DNA of 64,000 nucleotides from an uncultured bacterium. GTDB lineage: Bacteria; Verrucomicrobiota; Kiritimatiellia; PWTM01. The stretch is taken from positions 1-64,000 of the forward strand of contig CALLFZ010000021.1 in the NCBI GenBank assembly GCA_938010045.1. Reading direction: 5' to 3'. Shown in pieces: positions 1-8,716 of this stretch (positions within the stretch are counted from its first letter, which is position 1; the number at the start of each line of letters is the position of its first letter). The notes beneath the pieces are model-generated. The model was not told where the DNA came from, ran no database searches, and worked only from the letters and a program-made list of their open reading frames with translations. The position numbers were made by a program, and so were the translations under genes.

Positions 1-1391
1 AGAATGCCCACCTCCGAGGTGGTGCCGCCACTGTAGGTGTTCATGCCGTCGAGCGTCATCCAGCCGGCCCCTCGTTTCAAAAGCCCCCCAGTGCCGCCGA
101 TATTTCCAAACAGCCGCTGTGTCGTGGCGTTGGTGATCACCAGCGCCGCATTGTTATTCAGCGTCATTCCATCGGCGAGGACGCCTTGACCGCGCAGCTC
201 CAGCAACGCGGACGAGACCCCGTCGCCCACGGTCAGCGCCGTGCCATTGGACACAACCAACGAGCCGACTGTGAGCCGACCGCTGTCCAACTGCAACGTC
301 CCGTCCGAATTGGTGACGCTCAGGGTGCCGCTCAGCTCCACCGTTCCGCCGTTGATGACCCACTGGCCCCTCACCAGGCGCGCGTTGCCCAGCAACATTG
401 TGCCGGCGGAATTCGTGACATATCCGACGCCCCATGGGGTGTCGGTGGAGTTGTTGCCGATGACAAAGAGCGCGCCGTTGGTCGCGACGAAGTTGCCCCC
501 AGCCACGTGCAGCGCGCCGGTCGAACTATTGCCGACCACCATGTTGAGGTTGGAAATGTTCTGATATCGGCCGCCGGTGATCGTGAACTGAGCGCGATTC
601 TGGTTCGTCCACACCACATCTCCAACATTGAGTCCGCGCATGTGAATCAGCGTGCCGCTGGCGATGTTCAAGATGCCGGTGGCGTATTCATAGAAGCTGG
701 GCGCTTTCATTCCCACCGTCAAAATCGCCCAGTTGGTCACCGTTCCGCCGTCAATGTTCACCACGCCCGTTTCGCGGGCACCAATCTGCCAGTGCCCACG
801 AATGAGCGTGCTGCCGCCGCGGAAGTTCATCGCCGCCACCGTGCCCGCGACGGCCCCGTCGTATCCAAGCTCGAGGTTCGTTCGATGGTCATACACCCCG
901 CTGGCCTGCGTGAAGGTTGAATTGCGATCGATTCGGCTTTGACCGCTTAAGACCACAAAGACGCCGTTGTTGGTCAGGATGATTGCGGCCGTGTTCGCCA
1001 TGTAGAAACCGGCGTTGGTCACGTAGCCACCCTCAATCACTAGCGTGGCGGCAGACGGATTGTTCAGACTCAGGCCGTGGTCACTATTTCCGCCAACGCC
1101 GCCGGTATTGGTGACAGACAGCCACCGGCCGGCCGGAACGCGGTAGATCACATCGCTACCCTGCAGCCGAATCGTTCCCAGCACGAGCGACGTATTCTGC
1201 GTAACCGCATAGGGTCCGTTCACTGTGAAGAACGCGGCATTGTTGGGAACCAAACTGTTGCTCCAGCTTGCGCTGTCGGTGAAATTGCCGCCGGCAGTGT
1301 TCAACCAGGTGCTCGTCGTCTGCGCTTGCACCGATCCGATTGCGCTTACCGCCAACGCAACCGCCAACCTGACACATCGAATCCTCTTCAT
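1..1391 (-). CDS. Autotransporter-associated beta-strand repeat surface protein (C-terminus beyond window)
   Basis: An open frame of 463 codons runs from the ATG at 1391 off the left edge with no stop. The start has a GGGAG ribosome site about 8 nt upstream and is followed by a clear signal peptide (MKRIRC, then a hydrophobic stretch ending VQA-QTT). The mature part is Gly/Asn/Thr-rich and made of short repeated beta-strand units such as TWLNTAGGNFTDSASW near the N-terminus. The last visible stretch, LKRGAGWMTLDGMNTYSGGT, matches the PATR/TIGR02601 autotransporter-associated repeat signature. Such proteins are predicted secreted or surface-anchored right-handed beta-helices and are abundant in Verrucomicrobia-type genomes, often ending in a PEP-CTERM tail. 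That end is outside the window, so anchoring and any beta-barrel cannot be judged. No ligand or substrate can be assigned. Confidence 0.85.
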   Translation of the reverse strand, partial: MKRIRCVRLAVALAVSAIGSVQAQTTSTWLNTAGGNFTDSASWSNSLVPNNAAFFTVNGPYAVTQNTSLVLGTIRLQGSDVIYRVPAGRWLSVTNTGGVGGNSDHGLSLNNPSAATLVIEGGYVTNAGFYMANTAAIILTNNGVFVVLSGQSRIDRNSTFTQASGVYDHRTNLELGYDGAVAGTVAAMNFRGGSTLIRGHWQIGARETGVVNIDGGTVTNWAILTVGMKAPSFYEYATGILNIASGTLIHMRGLNVGDVVWTNQNRAQFTITGGRYQNISNLNMVVGNSSTGALHVAGGNFVATNGALFVIGNNSTDTPWGVGYVTNSAGTMLLGNARLVRGQWVINGGTVELSGTLSVTNSDGTLQLDSGRLTVGSLVVSNGTALTVGDGVSSALLELRGQGVLADGMTLNNNAALVITNATTQRLFGNIGGTGGLLKRGAGWMTLDGMNTYSGGTTSEVGI

Positions 1392-1480
1392 GAACGATCT
1401 CCCGCAGCTCTCCATTGCGCCTGCCGTATTCTCTCGGTCCACTTCGCCGATCCGATACCGCATCGTTCAACCCTTAGCGC

Positions 1481-1509
1481 AGCATACCCCACCTGTTTTT
1501 CTCAGTCAA
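1481..1509 (-). promoter_or_regulatory. Sigma70-type promoter of the autotransporter-repeat gene
   Basis: Read on the minus strand: -35 TTGACT (1509-1504), a 17-bp spacer, then -10 TATGCT (1486-1481). It matches the consensus at 5/6 and 4/6 positions with ideal spacing and faces the start at 1391, giving a leader of roughly 80 nt. The -35 lies just inside the end of the decayed gene fragment upstream. Confidence 0.6.
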
Positions 1510-1748
1510 AAAGAATCGCCCCCACCGCGCGGCCAGCCAGCCGGACCTCGGGCACGCCAGATTCGCTTTTCGCCCCTCCGCCCGGCAGGCTGACTGTTGT
1601 TCCAGCACGTAGCGTCGGACCAGTTGTCGCCGCTGAGGTTGAGCCATGTGTTGGTCGCGATTTGGGCGAACACGGGACGGGCAATCCCCATGACGCCGGA
1701 GAAAGGGATTACCCTCACACGTCGCCACGAAAGAGATCCAGTCTTCAT
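1506..1748 (-). pseudogene. Decayed N-terminal fragment of a related autotransporter-repeat protein
   Basis: An 80-codon minus-strand frame begins with a basic/hydrophobic leader ending in an AQ junction (GIARPVFAQIA) and continues NTWLNLSGDNWSDATCWNNS. The neighbour that starts at 1391 has the same arrangement: signal peptide, AQ, then STWLNTAGGNFTDSASWSNS. After about 55 residues the frame turns basic and Gly/Arg-rich (GRRGEKRIWRARG) and stops, which suggests a frameshift or truncation soon after the first repeat. I read it as the remnant of a tandem duplicate. A real short secreted peptide is less likely because the second half does not look like protein in this frame. Confidence 0.5.
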
Positions 1749-1759
1749 TGCTCAAATCA

Positions 1760-2169
1760 TGCGGGGATATACCAACGGGACTGCATCACCGTCAAGGGGA
1801 TGCCCGCTTGTTTGGGGGGAGCATTCCGATTGGTCTCCTGTCGAGGCATTGGCTGACAAGATGGGAAAATCATGGGAAAAAGTGAGGACCGAACCGCGGA
1901 CTGGGATGCGATCGAAACGATGGGCGAGTGTGCGGTGCCCGTACGTGGGGTAGTCGGCCGGGTGCAGGTCTGCGGGCGCTGCCGGGCGCGGGGCTGTGGA
2001 GTCGTGGGACAGTCCGGACACACGGATCCGCGACGATGATCCGCGAAGCCCCATGAACGGCCGCGTGCCGAGGGGGCGGGTACGTTCGCGGCTCCGACGG
2101 CGGACCGTGCAGGGAATCGTCGTCCCGACGGTTCGGACACATCTGGCGATTCCGTCGGGGCTGTTCGTA
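1760..2169. other. Intergenic region with no supported gene
   Basis: About 410 bases separate the decayed repeat gene from the lipoprotein gene. I see no signal-peptide start, no hairpin with a T-run and no tRNA. A 55-codon plus-strand frame (1872-2039) encodes a Cys-rich peptide with CGRC and RGCG, but it has no convincing ribosome site or recognised family and is not called. Confidence 0.5.
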
Positions 2170-5100
2170 TCAACCTTCCGGCAGAGCAACTGCGGGCGGT
2201 TGACGCAGGCGGCGGATCAGATTGGTCGGCACTGTCGGCCGATCGGGATCGGGGCGCAGTCCGATCAACTCGAATGGGATGGGTTCCGGACCGAGGCAAC
2301 CCGGCGCCCGCCGGCCCGGTTTGAGGCGGAAATCGCCCTGCTCGGGGGCGACAAATGGTATGTCGGACTCTGAGAAGACCGTGTTGTGAACCCAGAGGAT
2401 GGCGCCCGGGGCCCGCCAGCCGAGCATATCGCAGCGCCAGATAAAGTTCCGCAAAATGAAGTTGCGGTTCGGGTGCTCTGGCAGGTCCGCAAGGGAGGGG
2501 TATCGGCGAAGGAACAGGTCTCGATGAACTTGCGGTCGGTCGAGCGCGCCTGCGATGTACTCGCGCCACCGCGACTCGCTCCAGGGGGAGAAGCTCACTG
2601 CCGCGGGCGCGAGCGCGATGACATTGCCGTCGACCTCGTTATCTTTCCCACCGTGGATTTGGATACTGCCGAATACATTTCGGGCGCCGGCGCCGCAGCG
2701 CAGAAAGATATTGCCGCGGATCAACACACCGGAGATGGCGTCATCGAGGCGAATTCCCGCGCGGCCAACCTCGGCGGTCATTGTCTCGCCGGGATGCCGG
2801 CCGATGTGGTGCCAGAAGTTGTGGAGGAAACGATTGCCGCGGAAGGTGGGGTCGCCCCACATGTCCACGCCGCCCTGGTCATCGGATTCGGTCACGACAT
2901 GACAGATCTCGTTCATTTCGACGAGATGATCATTGCCGGCGACGCGGATGGCGCTGCTGCGGATGTCGTGGGCGAGGCAGTGGGCGATGCGATGGCCGAC
3001 GCCAGCCAGCGAGATCGCGGGGGTGTAGGTTGGGTGGATGCGCGAGAGGTGATGAATGTGGCAATTCAGAATCTGGTGGGCGCCGGGCGTGAGGGTGCGA
3101 CGGTCGCCACCGGTGACGTGGATTCCGCCGCGGCCCATGGAGACGATATCGCAGGATCGGACGATGTTGGAGAGGCCACCGTCGAGGCGGATCGCATCGC
3201 CGGCGAAGTGGCGGATCGTGCAGCCGGCGATCCAGAGGTTCGTGGCGGCGCGGAACTGCAGCGCATCGTGGGCGCCGTATTCCCACATGAGGCCAACGAA
3301 GGCGACATGGGCGAGGTTGTCGGCGCGCACCATGGGTTCCGTGCAGGCGGAGACGACCCATTCGGTGTTCGTGCCGGCGTCGGCGGGGGGCAGCGCGACG
3401 ATGCGGCGAGCGTCGGGCAGCATTGCCCATTCGCCGGGTCGGTCAATTTCGCTGACGGCATTTACGGCCGCCCACAGACCGCCCGGCTTGAACCCATAGC
3501 GGTGCCAGGGTGGCGCAAGTTCGATCCGGTGCGCGTCGGCGCGGATCGCGGCGACATGCTCGTAGGAATCGGCCCAGCGGTGGTGCCAGTAGCCGTGGAG
3601 CAGGAGGGCCGGCTCGTGGGTCCAACGGGCGGGGCGGTCGCCCTCGTAGCCGATGATCCCTTCGGTCATCGCGCCGGTGGGGCGGCCGTGTGCGAGCACC
3701 GGATGGGTGCCATGGGCTGCGGCGAGAGCGGCCCAGGCGTCGTTGGGCCAACGCGAGCGGGGCAACGCCGATCCATTGGCGAAGAGTTCGATCGTTGGAT
3801 GGGTCCGAAATCCGTGGCCCGAGCCGTATCCGCCGAGGATCAGTGGGGGCAGGTTGGTGAGGCCATGTGCGGCCAAGTCGAATTCGACCAGACGGTCGGC
3901 GACAGCTGAATCGGCGAGGCGACGGACATCGCTCGATGGAGAGGAGGGGCGAACCCGAAGGCCGCCATCGAACCGTGGCGGCGAGGTCGGATCGAGCGCG
4001 CGCCAGACGACGGGAGCGCCGGGCGCGCCCGAGTCACGGGCGTCGAGCGTGAGGGTTGTGCGGACGGGATACCGCCCTGGGGCCAACCAGATCGTTGCGC
4101 CGCCGACGGGCCATGCCGCGGAGGCGCGCCGGCGTCGGAGCGCGTCGCGAGCGCCGATGGCGGTGGCGAAGGGGCGTTCGCGCGTGCCGGGATTGGCGTC
4201 GTTGCCATGGGGGGCGACGTAGAGTTCGATCGCCGGTGGGGGCAGTGCGGGCTCGGGAGGGAGCCGGTCGCGGGGCCGGTCCGGTTCCGAATCCGCGAGC
4301 AAACGTTCGGCCTCATCGCGATGGGTGAGCGGGGCGCCGTCCAGCGCGAGCACTGCGCGGAGGTGCTCGCGCATGGTCGCGAGATCGCGGGCTTCGAGCG
4401 CGAGGCGGGCCAGCGAGAGCAGGACAGTGCTGCGAGCGGCGGGAGCGGCCTGCGGGGCGTCGAGAATGGCCTTGGCCACCCTGCGGGCAGCGGCCGCATC
4501 GCCGGATTCGACGAGGACGGAGAGCCGGGCCAGCTCCAGGTTAAGCTGTTCGAGGGGGTCGAGACGCGCCACGGCGGCCAGGCGGTTGAGCAGGTGGGTG
4601 GGCCAGGCGCCGGCCGCCCCGTCGCGGATCATGTGGCGCAGTTCGTCGCGGGCGTGTCGGCTCCATTCGGCGGGCGCGTCCGGGCGTTCGAGCAGGTCGA
4701 GGAACGCATCCGCGGCTCGCGCGGTGAGGCCCGCGCGCACCGCGAAGTCGGCCTCGAGGCGGCGCGCCGCGAGTCGGAACGGCATCGGCGCGATGGTGGC
4801 CGCTGCGCGCAGGTCGTCCAGCCGGGTCAGCGCCTCCGCAGGTGGTTCCCGCCGCGAGGGCACAGACAGCGAATCCCAGAGTTCCACGAAGTCCACGGCG
4901 GGCGTTTCCTCGGGCGCAATGAGGCGCAGGCAGGCCGACGGGGACAGCGCGTGGGTGAACAGATCGGCGCGCTCGAACGCCATGTTCAGTGAGCCGACAC
5001 CTGCGTCGGCGTACCCAATCGCGAGCGTGTTGCGCGAAGGGACGGTGTAGGCGTTCGTCATCGTCCGTTCGGCGACCGGCCATCCGTCAACGTACAGCCG

Positions 5101-5712
5101 CATCCGTTGGCCGTCCCACGTGGCCGCGACATGGAGCCACTGACCGAAGGAGACCGGAGGCGACACAACCGTGACGGCGTGAGGGGCGGTCGGGCGTCCG
5201 ATCGAGAAGGCGAGGGTTCGGCGCGGGGTATCGGCCGTGATTCGAAAACCGTCGGAGTAGCCGTTGCCGACGGCGATGATCGTGCCGTTCGACGCTCCGG
5301 CATTGCCGAGGATGGCGCCTTGTCCGTCAATGCGCACGCGGAGCGCGATGGAAAAACCGCCCGTGAGATTGGCGTCGAGGGGGCCGGTCAGGGAGCCGCG
5401 GTCGAGCCGCAGCGCCCGAAGATGGGGAGAGCTCCCTTGGACGAACTCGGGAGGCGGTGGAGTGGGGCCGCCCGTGCGGTCGGCGCGGTAGACGAGGGCC
5501 GTGCGGCCGGTCAACGGGTGGACGGCAATAGCGCCCGGTGGGGAGTCGCAGGGCACGGCGACGATTGTGAGCGCCGGCGATGGCAGCGGAGGCGCCGGCT
5601 CGGGCGGGACGGCGGGCGGCGGAGGTCGGCACGCAGAAAGGAGGGCCACCGGCGCAAGCACGCCGACGGTGAAGCGCAGGAGGAGGACCCGGTTGACCAC
5701 CGTGAGGTTCAT
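2170..5712 (-). CDS. Large lipoprotein: LamG-like domain, helical repeats and right-handed beta-helix
   Basis: The 1180-residue product starts with a lipoprotein signal (MNLTVVNRVLLLRF, lipobox LSAC), so it is predicted to be lipidated and held at an outer or inner membrane face. A Pro-rich linker leads to a concanavalin-like LamG domain at about residues 105-265 (FSIALRVRIDGQGAILGN, QWLHVAATWDGQRMRLYVDG). An Ala/Leu-rich helical, TPR-like stretch covers roughly 290-475. From about 500 the sequence reads YVAPHGNDANPGTRERPFAT, the usual opening of DUF1565/parallel-beta-helix proteins, followed by long beta-helix repeats (IAGCTIRHFAGDAIRLDGG, NEICHVVTESDDQGGVDMWG). Comparable beta-helix proteins in these bacteria are thought to bind or cleave polysaccharides, but no catalytic residues can be assigned with confidence. 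It stands alone upstream of the Mrp operon with a gap of about 175 bp. Confidence 0.85.
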   Translation of the reverse strand: MNLTVVNRVLLLRFTVGVLAPVALLSACRPPPPAVPPEPAPPLPSPALTIVAVPCDSPPGAIAVHPLTGRTALVYRADRTGGPTPPPPEFVQGSSPHLRALRLDRGSLTGPLDANLTGGFSIALRVRIDGQGAILGNAGASNGTIIAVGNGYSDGFRITADTPRRTLAFSIGRPTAPHAVTVVSPPVSFGQWLHVAATWDGQRMRLYVDGWPVAERTMTNAYTVPSRNTLAIGYADAGVGSLNMAFERADLFTHALSPSACLRLIAPEETPAVDFVELWDSLSVPSRREPPAEALTRLDDLRAAATIAPMPFRLAARRLEADFAVRAGLTARAADAFLDLLERPDAPAEWSRHARDELRHMIRDGAAGAWPTHLLNRLAAVARLDPLEQLNLELARLSVLVESGDAAAARRVAKAILDAPQAAPAARSTVLLSLARLALEARDLATMREHLRAVLALDGAPLTHRDEAERLLADSEPDRPRDRLPPEPALPPPAIELYVAPHGNDANPGTRERPFATAIGARDALRRRRASAAWPVGGATIWLAPGRYPVRTTLTLDARDSGAPGAPVVWRALDPTSPPRFDGGLRVRPSSPSSDVRRLADSAVADRLVEFDLAAHGLTNLPPLILGGYGSGHGFRTHPTIELFANGSALPRSRWPNDAWAALAAAHGTHPVLAHGRPTGAMTEGIIGYEGDRPARWTHEPALLLHGYWHHRWADSYEHVAAIRADAHRIELAPPWHRYGFKPGGLWAAVNAVSEIDRPGEWAMLPDARRIVALPPADAGTNTEWVVSACTEPMVRADNLAHVAFVGLMWEYGAHDALQFRAATNLWIAGCTIRHFAGDAIRLDGGLSNIVRSCDIVSMGRGGIHVTGGDRRTLTPGAHQILNCHIHHLSRIHPTYTPAISLAGVGHRIAHCLAHDIRSSAIRVAGNDHLVEMNEICHVVTESDDQGGVDMWGDPTFRGNRFLHNFWHHIGRHPGETMTAEVGRAGIRLDDAISGVLIRGNIFLRCGAGARNVFGSIQIHGGKDNEVDGNVIALAPAAVSFSPWSESRWREYIAGALDRPQVHRDLFLRRYPSLADLPEHPNRNFILRNFIWRCDMLGWRAPGAILWVHNTVFSESDIPFVAPEQGDFRLKPGRRAPGCLGPEPIPFELIGLRPDPDRPTVPTNLIRRLRQPPAVALPEG

Positions 5713-5888
5713 GCCCGGTCAGTCGGGGGGGGTATTGGGGGAACGCGAGCCGAGGGTTCAGCACTCGATCCTCGCCGCGTCGAGATGTGACAGCCGTGAA
5801 GCATACCTCCTGAGTTCGGTTGGCGCGACATTGGCGCGCGCGAAGATGGCCGACGCCTGTCCGCGGGGCGATCCGCCCTGACGACGCG

Positions 5889-7394
5889 CTATCGCACCTG
5901 AGGCAGGATGACCCAGAGCGCTCCCGTCGTCAACAGGAGAGCGGCGCCCAGCAGCTCGGCGTTGAGGTGAGGGTAAGGGCGCCGGCGCCAGGCCGGGTCC
6001 CACGCCTCGGGCCGGCGGTGGAGAGCTCGACCGATCGCGATCGCGGTTGCGAGCGTAGCCGCATCTGCCGCCCACCGCGCGAGCACATTGGTTCGCATTC
6101 CGAGCCCCATTCCGACGGTGATGGTGAGCGCTAGGGCGAGCGTGGCGCTGGCCGGCAACCAGGGCGGCGGAGCGGGGCCGCCTCGGCGCATGCCGAATTT
6201 CAATAGGCCCGCGAGAGTGAACGTGGTGGCCGCGGCGACGAGGATACCGGCGCCGGGGACTGCGTCGGCCAGAACGATTTTCCACACCCCGATCGGCGTC
6301 GAACACAAGCCGAGCGCAAGTACGGCGCCGATCGCGAACGCGACGGCCGACCGACGCCGCAGCGTGATGAAGCGGCCATCGGTTCGTGTCTCTTCGAGCG
6401 CATGGAACATCAGCGTGTTGCCTGCGGCATGGACCGCGATGGACAGCATCGCTTCCGCCGAATGGCCGCGGCTCATGAGCCATCCGATGAGGCCGGCGGA
6501 AACCACGGCCGACGCGACGACGCAGCGTTTAGGGTCGGCTTCCACGAGCGAAAACAGGGCTGGAATGACGACGGTGGCGGCGGCGAGCATCTCAATCCAA
6601 AGGCGCACATCTTCGAAACCGGCGGCGGCTGCGGGCTCCAGCACTCGATTCTGAAGGCCCCACAGACCGGCCATGACCGTAAACGAGCCGAGCAAACCCG
6701 ACACTGGCGTGGGGGCGGCGGATTGACAGGTGAGTAGCCACGTCCACGCGGGGACGAAGGCACTTTTCAGCAAATAGGCCGACGCCAGCAGCAGCAGCGT
6801 CCAGCGCTGGTGCAGCGGGTCGGCCGCGAGAAACGCGGGCGCGAGCGGATCGCGGAACCCCGCGCCGGTCGCATAGAGCAGCACAATGCCGCCGAGCAAT
6901 ACGACCGAACTCAGGGCGCCGAACAGCATGTACTTGATGGACGCGTAGAACCGCCCCTTCGTGCCGACCAGCACATAGGCCGCCATGACCATGAGCTCGT
7001 AAAAAACGAAGAAATTGAATAAGTCGGCGGTGACGATGAGTCCGCTACACCCGCCCATGTAGAGGAGCAGCAGGAGCCGTTGGGATGGAGTGGCGAATTG
7101 GTCCAGTCGGGCGGCGGCCGCGGTGAGCGGCAACAGGTAGGCGAGCATGAGTGGAACGCGTTCGGGTCCGAACGCGAATTCGATGGCGAGGGGTGTGTCG
7201 CCGAGCACCGCGCGCCCGCCGATGCCGCGGGCGGCGGTGATCGCGAGCCAGAGCCCGGCCACGATTTGGAGGCCGATCGCGGCGATGACTGCGCGTCGGG
7301 AGATGTCCCGCCGCGTGGCGGCGGCCGCGATCGCGAGGATCGCCGCAAAGGGCGGGATCAGCGGAAACCCGGTCAGCAGGCGGGGCTCAATCAT
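5889..7394 (-). CDS. mrpD: Mrp-type antiporter subunit D / NuoN-like proton-translocating subunit
   Basis: This 501-residue, 13-14-helix membrane protein belongs to the NuoL/M/N-MrpA/D family, the ion-translocating core of Na+/H+ antiporters and complex I. The conserved glutamate of helix 5 is present in LFNFFVFYELM, and the helix-7 lysine in SAYLLKSAFVPAWTWLL. The loop that follows reads LLTCQSAAPTPVSGLL, where most family members have LPDAHSAAPSPVSALL, so the DAH triplet is replaced by TCQ. It is the last gene of the operon, starting 8 nt inside mrpC. It is the only large NuoL/M/N-like subunit here, since no MrpA N-terminal core is encoded in the window. The Mrp assignment comes from the neighbouring C, B, E, F and G subunits. 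Confidence 0.88.
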   Translation of the reverse strand: MIEPRLLTGFPLIPPFAAILAIAAAATRRDISRRAVIAAIGLQIVAGLWLAITAARGIGGRAVLGDTPLAIEFAFGPERVPLMLAYLLPLTAAAARLDQFATPSQRLLLLLYMGGCSGLIVTADLFNFFVFYELMVMAAYVLVGTKGRFYASIKYMLFGALSSVVLLGGIVLLYATGAGFRDPLAPAFLAADPLHQRWTLLLLASAYLLKSAFVPAWTWLLTCQSAAPTPVSGLLGSFTVMAGLWGLQNRVLEPAAAAGFEDVRLWIEMLAAATVVIPALFSLVEADPKRCVVASAVVSAGLIGWLMSRGHSAEAMLSIAVHAAGNTLMFHALEETRTDGRFITLRRRSAVAFAIGAVLALGLCSTPIGVWKIVLADAVPGAGILVAAATTFTLAGLLKFGMRRGGPAPPPWLPASATLALALTITVGMGLGMRTNVLARWAADAATLATAIAIGRALHRRPEAWDPAWRRRPYPHLNAELLGAALLLTTGALWVILPQVR

Positions 7395-7698
7395 GGAGCT
7401 CCGAGCCGGACACTGTGCCGCGTTCGCGCGCGATCTGGACGATCAGCGCGAGCGCGAGCGCATTGAAGCAGACGCCGATCACGATCGCCGTGAGCATGAG
7501 GGCCTGTGGCAGGGGGTCCACCATCGCGGTTTCGGCGGCCGGATCGAGGATCGGCGCGCGGCCACGTGTGGCATAGGCGGCGTCGAGGAACGCCAGGATG
7601 ATGGTGCTCTCGATGATCGCGAGGCACATCAACTTGCGGACCAGGTGCTCGGACGCGATGAATCCGAAGGCGGCGATCGCGATGATCAGGACCTTCAT
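7387..7698 (-). CDS. mrpC: Mrp antiporter subunit C (NuoK-like)
   Basis: This 103-residue, three-helix protein of the NuoK/MrpC family is expected to sit beside MrpD in the membrane and form part of the proton path. Typical features are the first helix (VLIIAIAAFGFIASEH), a second helix with a conserved glutamate (LMCLAIIESTIILAFL), and the block DPLPQALMLTAIVIGVCFNALALALI, where DPLPQALxLTAIVI is the MrpC/NuoK hallmark. It overlaps the preceding MbhE-like gene by ATGA and the following mrpD by 8 nt, so translational coupling is likely. Confidence 0.9.
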   Translation of the reverse strand: MKVLIIAIAAFGFIASEHLVRKLMCLAIIESTIILAFLDAAYATRGRAPILDPAAETAMVDPLPQALMLTAIVIGVCFNALALALIVQIARERGTVSGSELHD

Positions 7699-7952
7699 CG
7701 CTGTTCTCCGAGGTGGCGCAGGCCGATCACCGCGAGCGTGACGACCATCACCTCAAGAAACGTGTCGGCGGCGCGGGGACCGAGGTAGATGGCCGTCACG
7801 AGATTGCGAATGTTCCAGCGGCGCGCCAATGGAAGAATGTCGGCGGTCGCGTCTTCGTGCCGCGGGGGGGTGGGCGGCATCGCGCACAGAACCAGCCCGG
7901 CGAGGCCGACGGCCAGCGCGGCCGTGGCGGCACGGGTGCGGGCGCCCTTCAT
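7695..7952 (-). CDS. MbhE-like subunit (equivalent to an MrpA C-terminal domain)
   Basis: This 85-residue protein has two predicted membrane helices. The end of the sequence, IRNLVTAIYLGPRAADTFLEVMVVTLAVIGL, resembles the MbhE segment that in classical MrpA forms the extreme C-terminus (NxVNxILVDFRGxDTLGE). The ATG at 7952 overlaps the stop of mrpB as ATGA, which fixes the start despite further open frame upstream. Finding this segment as a free-standing gene, with MbhD-like also separate, shows that the MrpA C-terminal region is split here, as in Mbh/Mbx-type complexes. Its role is structural or in ion translocation within the antiporter. Confidence 0.75.
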   Translation of the reverse strand: MKGARTRAATAALAVGLAGLVLCAMPPTPPRHEDATADILPLARRWNIRNLVTAIYLGPRAADTFLEVMVVTLAVIGLRHLGEQR

Positions 7953-8368
7953 CGCGGGGGGGGCTCCATCAGCCGGCGCACGAGCAGGACAATCGAGCCG
8001 GCCACCTCGAGAAAGATCCCGAGATTGAGCAGCCACATGAGCACATTGGAGAAGAGAAGGCCGGGACCGATCCAGGCGGCCGGATCCGGGAACGGACGGC
8101 CGGTTTGAATCCAGCCGAGGGCCAGCAGGACGGCCAACAGCCCCAACCCCGCCAGTTCCATGTGTTCGAAGAGTCGGTCGGAATAAACGCGCCGGCGCCA
8201 GACCAGATCGAGCACGACGACGATCGTTCCGAACGCGACGCCCGCCTGGAAGCCGCCGCCGGGGGAGTTCGCGCCGTACGAAAAGAGCTGGAAGCTGAAG
8301 ACGACGATGAAGGGCAGCAGGAGCCGCAGCGTGGCATCGAGGATCGGCGAATCTCGGAGGTCCATCAT
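7949..8368 (-). CDS. mrpB: Mrp antiporter subunit B (MnhB domain)
   Basis: A 139-residue protein with four predicted helices. The MnhB/MrpB signature is visible in LRLLLPFIVVFSFQLF, then YGANSPGGGFQAGVAFGTIV; family members read GHxxPGGGFxGGL. It is a membrane subunit of the multisubunit Na+/H+ antiporter. It follows the PII-like gene with an ATGA overlap and is itself overlapped by the MbhE-like gene, so it lies inside a single coupled operon. Family assignment is firm. Ion specificity cannot be inferred from sequence. Confidence 0.9.
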   Translation of the reverse strand: MMDLRDSPILDATLRLLLPFIVVFSFQLFSYGANSPGGGFQAGVAFGTIVVVLDLVWRRRVYSDRLFEHMELAGLGLLAVLLALGWIQTGRPFPDPAAWIGPGLLFSNVLMWLLNLGIFLEVAGSIVLLVRRLMEPPPR

Positions 8369-8703
8369 GGAGGGGGCTCTCCAGAGACGGGGAACGGCTC
8401 GGCGGGGAGCAGGGCCATGACGGCGATCGAGGGATCGCGCAGGTTCACGCCATCACGTGCGCATAGTTCCACGAACTCCTCGGCTTGGCGACGCTCGGGG
8501 ACGACCACAAGCAGCGTGCGATTGTAGGCGAGGTTGTAACCGAACCAACGGCCGACATCGGCGAAGAGCGGGAGGGTCTGGCTCGCGAGGTTTTCGACCG
8601 CCTCGCCGTCGAGAATGGTGGCGTCGAACAGCCCGACCTCGATGAGGGCGTTCACCGCGGTTTTCAGATGCCGTTCGTCTTTCAGGATGACGAGCAACAG
8701 CAT
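8365..8703 (-). CDS. Small PII-like (GlnB-fold) predicted regulatory protein
   Basis: This soluble 112-residue protein begins MLLLVILKDERHLKTAVNAL, with a beta-strand then helix rhythm like PII/GlnB-fold proteins (strand, helix hooking LIEVG, short strand ATILDGEAV). A second half of the same type follows: LLVVVPERRQAEEFVELCARDG, then PSIAVMALLPAEPF. No uridylylation-loop tyrosine or nucleotide-binding motif can be pointed to with confidence, so binding of adenylyl nucleotides is a guess from fold resemblance. It sits between the EIIA-like gene and mrpB, overlapping mrpB by ATGA, which implies a job tied to the antiporter. Another divergent ferredoxin-like alpha/beta fold is possible. Confidence 0.55.
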   Translation of the reverse strand: MLLLVILKDERHLKTAVNALIEVGLFDATILDGEAVENLASQTLPLFADVGRWFGYNLAYNRTLLVVVPERRQAEEFVELCARDGVNLRDPSIAVMALLPAEPFPVSGEPPP

Positions 8704-8716
8704 GAACAGCCTCGAC

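Noticed and set aside
1872-2039. 55-residue Cys-containing peptide on the plus strand
   Set aside because: No convincing ribosome site, promoter or family; a chance frame is likely in this GC-rich DNA.
2386-3909. A 507-codon plus-strand frame inside the beta-helix lipoprotein gene
   Set aside because: Although Gly/Ala/Asp-rich and protein-like at a glance, it is opposite clear LamG and beta-helix repeats and lacks a ribosome site.
5709-5804. 31-codon frame just upstream of the beta-helix lipoprotein, overlapping its start as ATGA
   Set aside because: AGGAGG lies only one base from its ATG, too close for normal initiation, and the peptide has no features; at most a chance leader.
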